A stretch of DNA of 64,000 nt from the NCBI GenBank assembly GCA_039545275.1, contig BCHS01000012.1, positions 186,001-250,000 of the forward strand, in the 5' to 3' direction. The number at the start of each line of letters is the position of its first letter. The first letter of the stretch is position 1. The stretch is from Pseudomicrostroma phylloplanum (lineage: Eukaryota > Basidiomycota > Exobasidiomycetes > Microstromatales). The position numbers and the translations under genes are program-made. Positions 11,288 to 22,375 of this stretch are shown here, in pieces. The notes beneath the pieces were generated by a model. It was not told the origin of the DNA, made no database searches, and saw only the letters and a list, made by a program, of their open reading frames with translations.

Positions 11288-11764
11288 TTCTGCGCACGAG
11301 CCGTGCCCTTCGCCCCTTAAGGCTCTACTACCTTCTTTCCCCCTCTCTAGTCTCGCTGCAACGACTGACGAACCTGACGAAACAATTGCCACGATCCCTT
11401 TGTCCCCCTCACCTTACCTCGCCGTCTCTCTCTGCTTCTCACGCTCGCTACGTATACTATAGTACCGACCCCGGCTCACTACTCGCTCCCTCTCTCGCTC
11501 GCTCACTCGCTTGTTCGCTTGCCACGATGTGCCGTTCCGGACAGGATGCGATCGATCTGATGCGATTCGTTGCGGCGAACATGAAATGTATTGTACATAG
11601 GATCTCCATCTTCCGTCTTCTACATGCTTGCGAATGGCCATGTGGTGCTTCGTACCGACCGACCAATGAATGAAGGATCAACTCCCTGCTTTGCTATATA
11701 CATTGTGTCCAGCTCTGCGTCTGCGTCACGCCGTGACAACAGATAAGGGTATCGACGCCCAAGC
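11288..11764. other. Convergent 3' region between chitin synthase and ALO1
   Basis: About 480 nt shared by two converging 3' ends. It contains pyrimidine-rich tracts (CTCGCTCGCTCACTCGC near 11495). No gene was seen. Confidence 0.6.
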
Positions 11765-13967
11765 TCAGAGCTTTCCCCTCTCCCTCTTCTTGAATCGTCG
11801 CACGCTCATCTCCTCTCCAAGTTCACCCAGCAGGTGACGACGGACATAAGGGTTGAGCAGTACGCCATCCGGATCGTACCTCTTTCGCACTTCAAGGAAA
11901 TCGTCCAAGTGCGGGTAGAGTTTCCCCAGCTCCTGCGGTCCACATGTGTGCGTCTTTGCCCAATGGGGCCTTCCAGCAAAGTGCCTCATCAGCGTCTCGA
12001 ACTTGGCAAAGAGGGCGCGGTAGCGTGTGGGGAGATTGTAAGGGCGGAACTGGATGATGCCAATGTAGCAGTTGCGTCGGCCGTAGCCGTGGGAGAGCCA
12101 GATGCCGTCGGCGTCGGTCCAGCGCACCTCGATGGGGAAGTGAATGCGCTCGCCAGTGTCCAGTCGGGCTTCTTCCTCTAGCCAGTCTCGCATGGCTCGC
12201 AGGCAGGCGGCAGTGTGCGTGTAGGGGATGGCCCATTCTGAAGTGTATTGCTTGAAGAGACAGTCCATGTTGAAGACGTTGATCGAGTGGTCCACTGTGA
12301 GCGAGTGCGGGTGGTGGGCCTGCAGCGGCTTCAAAGAGCCTGCTGGGGCAGGGGAGAGGTCTGCTGGAGGAGCTGCCTTGAACCCTTCGAACTCGCTAGC
12401 TAACGAGCCTGACTGCGAGTCGTGTGATGTGGCAGGAGACGAAGGGGCTTCAGCACTGCTGATGGACCCAGAGTGCTCACCACGGTGCTCCGCAGGGAAG
12501 GAGGGGTGAGTAAGGTAGTGCACCACCTTGGCCACTTGCCCCGGTAGTGCAGAGTGATATCTCGAGACGAAGAGCAGGAACTGCGTGAAGTGGTATCCGA
12601 CGATGGTATGGTATGCCCTCTGAGAGAACGTAGGTCCGGCGGCGGGCTCCAATGTGCGATCGGCTCGACTAAGAGTGACCATCTTGACATGGGGGAACCA
12701 CCACATGCGGGTATGCTGGCTGCTCTGGACGATTGCGTCAAGCTTGACCTGAGCAGCGCGGGTCTCATCGTCGTCCTCGGCATCGATCCATCCATCAGGA
12801 CCGACCCTGGCTGTATCCTCCGTGTGCGGTGCTCGGCAAGGATAAACGTCTGCCGGATTTGTTTGCCGCGTCGATGGGTAGTATCGAGGATTCACAGGCG
12901 GCAGCGGCTTACCTCGAGCGAGCAGTTTGCCGATGCTTTGTCGAGCCTTGCGTGGAGCACCGTAGGTCCTGTTTATCTCTGATTCGGGCGTAGACATGCC
13001 TATGCTAGCCATCGTCGCCTCACCAACGGCACCCCTTGAACTCGACTGATGCTGCTGCAACTTGACTACGCCATCGCCATCGTCCACAACAGCATCTATA
13101 GCAGGGGCTCCTGACTTGCCGCCAAAGATCCAATCAAACTCGACCTCTTCCACCAAATGGCGGAGACGGAAGGCAGGCTCTACCTTCATCTTGACAGAGT
13201 AGATGAAGCCGGTACAACCGAGGGAGCAGAGGCTGGCGTTGAACAGCTCGACATTCTGCTCTCGATTGCATGTGACCACCTGGACACCTCCCTGCTCGGC
13301 TGTTTGAGGTACGATGATGCCTAGCTCGAGACACGCTGAGGACACAGAGGCAAAGTTGTAGCTTGAGCCGTGGGTGGAGGTAGCGATGGCTCCGCCGATG
13401 GTCTGCTCGGAGATGGAGCCGAGGGAAGTCAGTGCTAGAGGAGGCTCATTGGTGGCCAAGGCATCACTGATATCTGAGATGAGTGTGCCGGCCAAAAAGG
13501 TAGCACTTGGCGTATCCGAATCGATCTGGGAGATGACGAGAGTGCGTATTAGCACCCCATGCGATGCGCTCGCCAACGTCCAGCCTATCCCTACTCACCT
13601 CTACCGTTCCAGAGAGACCCTCCGTCCTGATGACCCACGCATCGCTCATCGGCAGATCACCAGGGCTGTGCGCCCTTCCCACTGCCCTCACGCTATTTCC
13701 GGTCCTCCTAGCCAGCTCGAGGATATTGCAGCATTCCGCCACAGTGCTAGGCTGAAATACCCTGAGAGGCTTGTAGGTGAAAGTGCCTCCCCAATTAGTG
13801 ATGCGTGCCCTCGAGGAGCGACGTGACACTTCTGTGGGAGCGACGAGGGTCTGAAGAGTCTTGGTGGACTGCAAGTGAGGGGGAATCGAGGCAGGCTGCG
13901 AGCGGAGGCGCACCTGCGACGTAGATGGAGTGGAGGCCGCGGTTGTGCTGCTAGAGGCAGTAGCCAT
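11765..13967 (-). CDS. ALO1: D-arabinono-1,4-lactone oxidase
   Basis: Flavoprotein oxidising D-arabinono-1,4-lactone to dehydro-D-arabinono-lactone, the last step of D-erythroascorbate synthesis at the mitochondrial outer membrane in fungi. Exons 13967..13599 and 13525..11765 (73-nt intron) give 709 aa, longer than the roughly 530-560 aa usual for the family. The VAO-type FAD domain starts near residue 55 (ITNWGGTFTYKP). His100 in GRAHSPGD sits at the covalent-FAD position. The splice joins TVEV-IDSDTPSATFLAGT. SLGSISEQTIGGAIATSTHGS is the second FAD motif. The C-terminal ALO domain holds EVRWTDADGIWLS and ends with KRYDPDGVLLNPYV. Two disordered insertions (about residues 270-375 and 455-520) explain the extra length. 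Alternative names such as L-gulono-lactone oxidase cannot be excluded from sequence alone. Confidence 0.92.
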
Positions 13968-14465
13968 GATGAAGGGTCAGAAGAAGGACGCTGGGTAGCA
14001 CTGAGAAGATAAAGGAGGAACGATCAAACAGAGATGATGAAGAGGAGGGATGATGACGATGGCGGTAGACTAAGAGTAGAAGTCAAGGCTGCCCAAGTCT
14101 TCCCACGTCAATCATGTCATCCTCCGCCTCACGCGGTTCCACTTCCGCTTGAGTGTGGAGCGGCAAGATTCTCACTCCAGGAGCCGCACCGCACTAGGCG
14201 ATATCGACGATTTCAATTTACAAGGATTTAGGGAATATCGCTGCTCAGCTCGGTTCCTCTACCTCAAGCCTGTGGCGCGTGTCCGGTTGGGCCAGGCGTC
14301 GAGGCGGGAGGTACTGCAGGTCCGCCGGCGCTGTTGGGGTTATGAGGCGAGGGCCCTTGGGACGTATCGTGATACCAAGCGTCCGGTCTTTAGAGTGTGA
14401 GCACGAGGGCAATTCACAGTGGTCAGTCTTGGGCTCTCAACGGAATTGTCCCAGCAACTCAACAC
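13968..14465. other. Intergenic: ALO1 promoter and FAB1 3' region
   Basis: About 500 nt. An AT-rich patch at about 14209-14232 stands out from the GC-rich surroundings. Nothing coding was recognised. Confidence 0.55.
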
Positions 14466-17400
14466 TCACGACAGGAGGAAGATGCCGTCCAAGAAGCTCA
14501 GGAAGCGACTCGCGTACTGCTTCGGCGTGATGACCGTCGGAAGCTCGCCTTTGGCAGCTCCCAGTAGCGAGGACTGCTCCTTCACGAAAGTCTCGACTCG
14601 TCTGTGGTGAGGTGAGAAGGGACAGAGGCACGTCAGCTCACGAAGTCAGCCACTTGACTCGGGGTTTTGGCCTCTCATGTACTCACTTATCCCAGGTGTA
14701 GCTCCGCAGGAAGTCGATGATGCCCACCACTAGCTCGTGGTTCTCCTCGTCCGAGGTATCAATACCTACAATGACACTATAGTCCATGATGTTCATCTCG
14801 GCCAAGAACTGCGAGTCATGCATCAAAGCCTGATGCAGCATGACCTTGCTTCCCTCGCGGATGAACAAGGGCCTCTGTAGTGAAATCTCTACCAGATTCT
14901 CATCTTGCAGGACCTCTCCTGGCGCTCCTGTCTCCTTGACGTATCGGTTGCGCATAGACCCCTTGAGATCAAAGATCCGAGCACATTGGCGTCCATAAAA
15001 CAGGTGCTCCATAACCAAGACATCGAGCTTGTATGACTTACCGGTGGCTTGATTACGCATGGAAATCCTGAAGAGACCGAAGATCTTGGCGAGTGTCGTG
15101 GGTTTGCCGTGCATCAAGCAATCAGCCATGTGAGCAAAGTAATGAGGAGCGAACGTACTGAACGAAGCCAGTTCTGAGCTCGAAAGCTGCTTCAGGACCA
15201 GACGGTCGTCACGAGTCTTGAGGAATGTCATGCCGCTCTTGCCACCCGAGCTGTCCCACTTCAGACACCGAGCAAGAGAAGTGATGAAGGAGTCTTCGCA
15301 GCCACAACATCTGCGCAGAGCGTCGAACTGCTCCGAGAAGAGGATGCGGCAATGAAAACGCGACGCTCCAGACTCGAAGTCGAATCGCAGATGCACACCC
15401 TCGGGCCTTCTAAGAGACGACTCTATCTCCTCGTCTTGGCCTCGGTGACTGACAATACCCCAGCTTACCGTAGAAGCTTCGGGGTCCCGCTGTGTTGCAT
15501 GTGCGCTTTTGCGGCTCGATCGCAAGTGCCGAAGTCGCTCTTGGTACTTGGCAGAGACGAGGGTAAATGCAATCGTAGAAGAAGGCTCGTCTTCGCGCAG
15601 CAGCAAAGGCGAGTCCGCAAATAGGTGCTGCTCGGCTGACAATGGGTATTCGAGAAGCGGCAACGCAACGCCTGCTCTCGAGGCCCAGAAGGAGCTGATA
15701 GTCTTCAGCAGCGAGCCGCGCTCGAGGTTCGAAGCCTCGCCGGAAGGTGTTGCAGGACCCTCTTTGTCTCGAAGTTCGGACGCCAGGAGCTTATCTGCCG
15801 CTTTGACCGCCTGTTCGGGAGCTGGCACAGCAGGTGGAACACCACTCAGAGCGATTTCACCAGCGGTGGAAGGATCGCCTGAAGTTGCGGCTTTGGGACT
15901 CTCTTCTAGAGAAGCGCCGACGCTTCCACCAGCATGGGACAGGGCGTCGGGCTCCGCTTCTGAGTCTGCCTCCTCTCCATTGGATCTGGAGCTCGACTCT
16001 GCGTCGTCATCGTCGTCGTCGCCTTCCTCAGAGGAGCTCTCGTCGGATTCTACGGCTGCTGACACAGAAGTGTATTCGGCAATGCGTGCTGAGGAGGCGG
16101 CGATAGGCAAGGCTCTTCGGGCTCGAAGGACTAGTGCGCGGCGCTGCTTCTCCCTCTCTTTCTCAGCGTTGCGATTGATTCGGTCAAAGTGGCGAGCGAT
16201 AGTTGAGACGCGACCTGCTCCACCTCCGACGGATGTTGGAAGGGGGACTCGACTCGGAGTACGAGGCACGGCGATGGGCGGCAAGGATGCCATTTGCGCT
16301 CCACCACCACCATCACGACGAACACCTCGCTTGGGAGCTGGTGGCCGAGATTCGTTGCCGGAGTCGCTCTTTCCAGAAGTGCGACGTGACATCGAGGGTC
16401 GAGTGACTCCAAGAGGCGGCCCTCCTCCTCTTTGTCGAGGTGGGCCGAGTCGCCGTACACTTGGAGCATCCGATTCAGATTCGCTTGCTTTGATTGCTCG
16501 CTGAGTTGAAGGTGGCTTGTAGCTAGATGGAGGGGGCATCGCTGATCGATGAGAACCTCGTGTACTTGTCTTGGCATACGTGCTTGACCTCTCAACCACG
16601 GAGTTCGATTGTGTCCTCGTGAAGGAGGGGAATCTGCGGAAGTGCTCTTCTGTCGGAGACGTCGGGCCACTTGCTGTTTGAGTGTCGCCATCAGAAAGGA
16701 CGTGCTGACGGGAGCGGACTGCTCTGCTACCCAGCCCTTGGTGCTGGGCATTACCTTCGTTGCCTTTGCTTACTGCTTTGCTGAGAGGTCGAAGTCCTTT
16801 GGCGAATGAGCTCCCGAGTTGCCCGCCGTCCGTCGACTCGCCGGCTTCTGTGCACGAAGAATCAGTGACGGTAGAGCCGAAGCTGGCTGACTCTTTGCCT
16901 TTGCGAGGCTTCGATCGAGTGAGAGGCTTGAGTCTATCCGTCGGTGATGAGAAGCCATCCGAATCTGATTGCCCTTTCTTTCTCGTGTCTTTCTTCGGTC
17001 TGGATGCAGCGTCAGAGAGGGCTGCAAGAGATTCCTCAGGGCTGAGCTGTTCCCCACTCGTTGCTAACGATTTCGCTACCTTGGCCACGGAGGCTGCTGG
17101 GTCTGGAACTGCTTGCAGTGAGGCCGGGGACGGTGCTTTGGCAATGCTACCCACGTTAGCTGATCCCGTTGTCGTCGGCGTTGTCGTGCCGCTGGGAATA
17201 GTACTTGTAGTTCCACTCGGAGCTGACGGCGCCTCCTCGAATGAGATTCCGAGATGGGTTGGCAGGCCGAACGCTGCAGAGTCCGCAATCATGGCTAACG
17301 CCGAAAGTGAGGAGTTGGTATGGGATTGAGGGAGACCGTCCGGAGGTCCCTCCTCAGCAGCTCGCGCAACGGGTGGATCCGTTTGAGCTTTCGGCTCACT

Positions 17401-20400
17401 GGGTTGCTCTATCGCATCGCGCTCCATGAATAGACGGCCGAGCTGATTGGCATTGGTTCGGCGCAGATCTCTGTCCTTTGGAAGAACCAGCCGTTCCAGT
17501 CTCGTGAAGAGCTCGTCCACTTTGACGACACTGCCTTGCAACTTCTGTCGAACCTTGTTGAGACACAGTGTGTCGCCTGGACCGGATGCGAGGACTTCAG
17601 CAACCAATAGCCTGTTGACCTCGCCGCGTCCCTCCAAGGCAACAGATCGAACTTCGTGCAAGTGCGGGCTGAACTTCTCCATGGCAGCGGTAGGGTCCCG
17701 ACAAGAGCCGACCTCGTGTTCGAGCGCCTTGAGCCTTGCACCGACTGAGTGGAAGTAAGCGTCGGCGCGACGTGCAAGACCCAGAGATTCCTCTGCTTTC
17801 AGTGTGCTCTGAATGTCTGGCCTCATGAAGAGTCTCAGTCCAGGGATGACGACATCGAAAGGCTCCACCTGCTCGACATGTATCCGGAATGCCAGATTCT
17901 GTGAGGCGAGGAAGAACAGAAGTGAGCTCTCGACATCGATCTAGCGCAGAGGGTAGCCTGTACTATAGGCCAAGGCACTCACCTTGTAAGCAAAGTATCG
18001 GATACGATCCACCAGCAACTCGTGGCTGCAAGAGGATCGGGTTTCCTTGGTATAGAAGTGGGCCTCGAGGAACTTAGCCCAACTGTAAGCCTTGGCGATA
18101 TCGTTCACTACTGACACTGGAGTAGCGGTCTCGCAGACTGGGAGATAAGGAAAGCAAGCCAACAGGATCGTTAGCCTATCTGTGTCCGCAAACAGCCATC
18201 TCGATTTTGACTCCGCTCACCTTTGCAATATTCCCAGGTCAGTATCGAGAGCTCTTGACCCGCAATGGGACATACAAATCTCTCGCAGAAGCACTGGATT
18301 CGGACCTGGTGGTGTATGTAGGAGTCATAATGCAAGATTTGTTGTAGACCACAATTCTTGGCCTTGCAGACTTGACTGCTGCCAACACACTTGGAGTCTA
18401 GGAAGTCACCAAGAGTGTGATCTTCTTTTCCGTAGAACTCCATCTGCTCTATCCTCGGACCAATACACGGCTTGAGGGTGGACGAGTTGATGAACGAATG
18501 CAAGACCGTCAAGCGCTGGTGGCAGAAAGGGGTCAGTCCTTCTTTGCCGACATCCACCAAAGAAGGCAAAAACTTGACGTCAAAGGCGTGTCGCGAGCGA
18601 GCTACTGCGAATCTGGTCTGGAGGCTCATGGTAGCACTTGAGGGCAGTACCGCTGATACCTGCTTTTCGACATCCATCTTCTCGTCGAGCGCCAATGGCT
18701 GTGCCTCACATTGCAGCGAGGCTTGCTTCTCTGGGTCACTTGGCTGATCACCGGCGGGAACAGGGTCGGCCGTCTTTGTTTTTTCGTCACTGTCTTCCCT
18801 GGAAGCCGTTGTCACCTGGTCCTGCTCCCTGCTTTCCCCACTCTTATCAGCCTCGCCATCCAAAGCCTTCTCGTTATGGAGCACGGGTGAGTGCGTCAAT
18901 GTCACGTCGAGTTGTTCGATTTTTTGTGCGTCCTTGTCCGACTGCAATTCACACTTGAGGTCGTTCAACACTGCCTGCTCGTTCCTGAGTCGGATGAGCG
19001 GGTAAGGTGGCGGAATCTGGAGACGCGCAGACATGCTCAGGAGTGTCGACCGGTAGTCTTGTAGAGCAGCCGTGACCTTGGCATCCGCTGCATCTACCGA
19101 GCTCGCTTTAGCGTCTGCTTGGCGTGTCGTGCCAGCTTTATCCTGACTAGGGCGCAACTCTGGATCCTCTGGTTTCTCGAAGTCATCGCCTCCAGCACGA
19201 GTTTCAAGATCGGCGTCGCGTGGCTCAGGTAGCAACGCTAGATCGACGTTCCTCATCGATTCCTCAAGCCGCAGATTGTGCGCCGCCAAAAGGCAGAACT
19301 CGAGGATGCTCTTGATCTTGCCAAGGAGAGCTTGGCCACCGCCTCGGAGGATGATGCTGCATCCCAGCTCCTTAGGAGTGCCTGTGAAGCGCAGGAAGCT
19401 GCGTCGTTTGCCTGGAAGTAGCATCGAGTGGTACGTGTCAGCGGCAAAGACGCCACATCGGCCTAATCGAGGTTGCAGCGCCAAACGGTCTAGCGATGTG
19501 ACTATGTCGCTTTGAGTGACACGTGCAATGGAGGCCATCGAGCTCTCAGGTACTTTCCACACCACCACAATCCCAGCTTGCTCCAACATATCCAAAGCCA
19601 TCCGTGACACTTGATCGCGAACGATGAGCAGATGTGGTCGCAATGCCAACACACGAGCGACCATGATGCGGGTATACTCGCGCTCAGAAGCCGTGAGAGC
19701 ATCTAACGAAACATATTGGCCTTCACCCTTCACGGCTGTGAGTGAGAACGACAGCAAAGCGACACGAGCGTTATGCAAGGGCAGTCGTCTGACCATTGCC
19801 TTGGAAGCAACGTTGCGAGAGCAGATGTAGCCGTCCATGGCATGACTGTCTTGTGGTTTGCCTCCAGCTATCCTCTTGATCTTGACCAGACGTCGGACCC
19901 CCATCTTCTTTCCTCGGCTCGTTGCATCTGGCTTGACACTCTGAATGACTCTGATAGCTAGCGGGAGCAGAATGGTCATCCACTCCTCCTTATTGCCTAC
20001 CCCAGCCCTCGTCAGGCACTGATTGAGGAGCTGCCGCAGGTAATGCTGGCTATGACTCTCCAAGCCTTGTGTGGAGCTGCTGATGCCCAGTCGAGAGCTC
20101 GGCCGACTGTCGCTGTAGAAGACATCTTCTCTGCCCGTCGCAGTCTGAGCGCCAGACTTGTCTATCAGGGCTTCGTTCGCAGTCACGCGCGAGCGTAGCC
20201 TTGATCTCCGATATGCCCTGATTGCTGCGTCACTGACGAGACGCGCTCGAGATTCTTGAGAGATAGAAGCGTCACTAGCCAGTCTAGCACGGGCCTGGTC
20301 CAACGCATTGCGCGCTACTGCTTTCGAAGGGGATCCCTGATTGTCGCTGGGGAAAGGCACACTTGAGACAGCTGTGTCTTGCTTCGAGCTGGGAGAATTT

Positions 20401-22007
20401 GCCTCTCTGGAAGGAGCTGCAGCGGGGGCAGAGGGATTCGGGATCTCCATAGGCTCGACCTCCTTTGCCAATATGTCTTCACTAGTCTCGTCGGGATTTG
20501 CCTCAGCTTCAACGGGCTGGTCATCCTCCGCCAGGCGACGACGAAAAGGCGCCAGCGCCTCTATTGCGGAAGTGATGTGAGATAGCTGGAAAGGTGCCAA
20601 GACAGAGTCCACCGAAGGCGTCATCGGTTCAGGAGTTTGCGATCTGGAAGGATGGAAGTCGATCGTTTCAGAACTGGATATCGTGTTCAAGGCAGGCCGA
20701 AAGGTTGCCTGATGGTCGGGCGCTTTGGGAGAAGATGACCCTTCCCGAAAGGATGAGGCGCCGAACAACGCATTTGCTGCGAATCTACTCTGGGGAGCGT
20801 TCTCCACAGCGGCTTCCAGGGGCGCCGAGATCATCTCTGCTCGTACTCGTACGTTACCGCTGGAGCTCGAGGCATCAGTCGAGCCTCCACCAGCGCGAGC
20901 CAGGTCGTATTGCTTCATCATTCGAGTGCAAAAGTCGCAGACTCTGACCACACCTGTCAGACCGAGCTTGGTTCCTGGAAGCAGATTTGATGCGCACTTC
21001 GAGCAGAAAATCTGTCCACAACATCGACAGTGATGTCGCCGTCTGGCGATGCCGAATGGGCTGGCACACGCGGAGCACTCCTTTGCTGAATGATCCGGCA
21101 TCCACCACTCCTTCGAGTGGCTGGCTCCTCCTTTGAGAGTAAGGCGCCTAAAAGCTTCGGCGCTGGTCTGTAATGAGGACGACGCCGAAGTGCCGTAATG
21201 CTGATCCAGCCCGCTATCCGAACCAGGACTCCGCGAAGACATGCTCCAGTTGGATTGAACATCATCTGCCAAGAGGTCTTTGGAAAGAGGAAAGCCAGGG
21301 ATAGCGGTACTTGGCAGCCGAACCTGCGTGACCAACGTCGCAAGACTGCTTCGTGGGCCTAGTCTCCGCCCTTCGCCGTACGTATCTTCGGCAGAAGACA
21401 TCACTGAGTAAGTATCGTCATAATCGCTGACTTCAGTGGAAGAGCCTCCATGCTGAGCAATTGCAATCGTGGGCGCCAGAGATATGATAGCTGGAGCCGT
21501 GGTGGTCGAGCGCAGAGAAGACGGCACAAAGGGGACAGCTGACCTCTTGGCCGTGAGAAGTGCCGGTGTGATGGTCGCTCGAATGGCTTTGCCGCTGGGT
21601 GTATGCGACTCTGAGGCGTTTGCGCCACTAGCCAATGGTGTACTAGACCCACTGGTGGTGGTGAAAGGTGAGGCGACGGTAGCAGGAGCTCTGCCTGCTG
21701 CATCCCCCAATTTTGCGGTAGTTTCCACCTTGAGCCGCTGATCTGCCGTGTCCTGCTGAGTAGGCATAGAGCCGTGCGCTTCGCCGGCCCCAGTGGCACT
21801 GGCATCGTGCTTTGGCGCGGTGACCGCGGTGGAACTTGACTGCTGCTGCCGCTCATTCCCAGCTGAGGCTGTGCCAGTGAGAACCGTCTTCACTTTGGAA
21901 AGAAGCTGACCAATACCGTACTGTCCCTCTGAATGATCCTCCTCCTCCGGCAGAAAGCCGAACGATGTGAGTCTCGAAGCAGCTCCAGTATCGTAAGAGG
22001 TAGCCAT
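14466..22007 (-). CDS. FAB1: 1-phosphatidylinositol-3-phosphate 5-kinase
   Basis: Vacuole/endosome lipid kinase converting PI3P to PI(3,5)P2. Exons 22007..18221, 18137..17983, 17898..14687 and 14601..14466 give about 2429 aa. A FYVE zinc finger lies at about residues 299-365, with RRRHHCRCCG and the paired Cys motifs. A chaperonin (TCP-1-like) domain spans about 675-930 and includes the conserved GTPKELGCSIILRGG. A Cys-rich region follows, joined across the first two introns to RIRYFAYK. The C-terminal PIP kinase core has LVLKQLSSSE (ATP lysine), ARIFDLKGSMRNRY (catalytic/activation), NIMDYSVIVGID and GIIDFLRSYTWDK. Long acidic and Ser-rich linkers lie between 930 and 2100. The last exon was found by frame continuity after YTWDK and ends 45 codons later. 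For the third exon two in-frame acceptors exist; 17898 was chosen because it has the better polypyrimidine tract and gives family-like continuity (FAYK-NLAFRI). Confidence 0.95.
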
Positions 22008-22375
22008 CGTAGGGCAGACGTGGTGGCGAAGAGGAGGGGCAAAGCTTGTCTACATCCACAGCTGACCGCGGGCAGTCGCCGTGGTCTCACAAGCTGACTT
22101 GTGGAAGGCCGGCGGAGGACGATGAGCAAAGGGCGTATGCTAGAATATGGAGTGAGGTGATCGTGGTCGAGTCGTACGGCACACGCGGACGGCGTGATTT
22201 CAAGGGCCGAAGTGCTCAGGCCACCCAAAACGCCTCGCGCCAAAAGCACCACGACGATTTCTCCCCTGTCATTCTCCGCACCTACTCTACTCATCATTAC
22301 CATCTTCTCTCCGAGCATATACCCACTGAATGCCCCTTTATGCTCGTACAGAGGCGGTAACAACATCTTCCGGCC
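22008..22375. promoter_or_regulatory. Divergent FAB1/UPF2 promoter
   Basis: 368-nt region between the divergent ATGs of FAB1 and UPF2, which must contain both promoters. The UPF2 side has CT-rich leader sequence (about 22255-22320). No TATA element of note. Confidence 0.6.

Noticed and set aside
11440..11560. CTCGCTCGCTCACTCGC-type tract as a functional repeat or small RNA
   Set aside because: Short imperfect pyrimidine run in a convergent 3' region; similar CT tracts occur in many leaders here.
15509..16504. 331-codon open frame antisense to FAB1
   Set aside because: Ser/Arg-rich mirror of the FAB1 acidic/Ser linker; no domain and no promoter context.
17941..17982. 42-nt FAB1 intron as the main form
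   Set aside because: The 84-nt alternative has a better polypyrimidine tract and restores the family sequence FAYK-NLAFRI; the short form is kept only as a possible variant.
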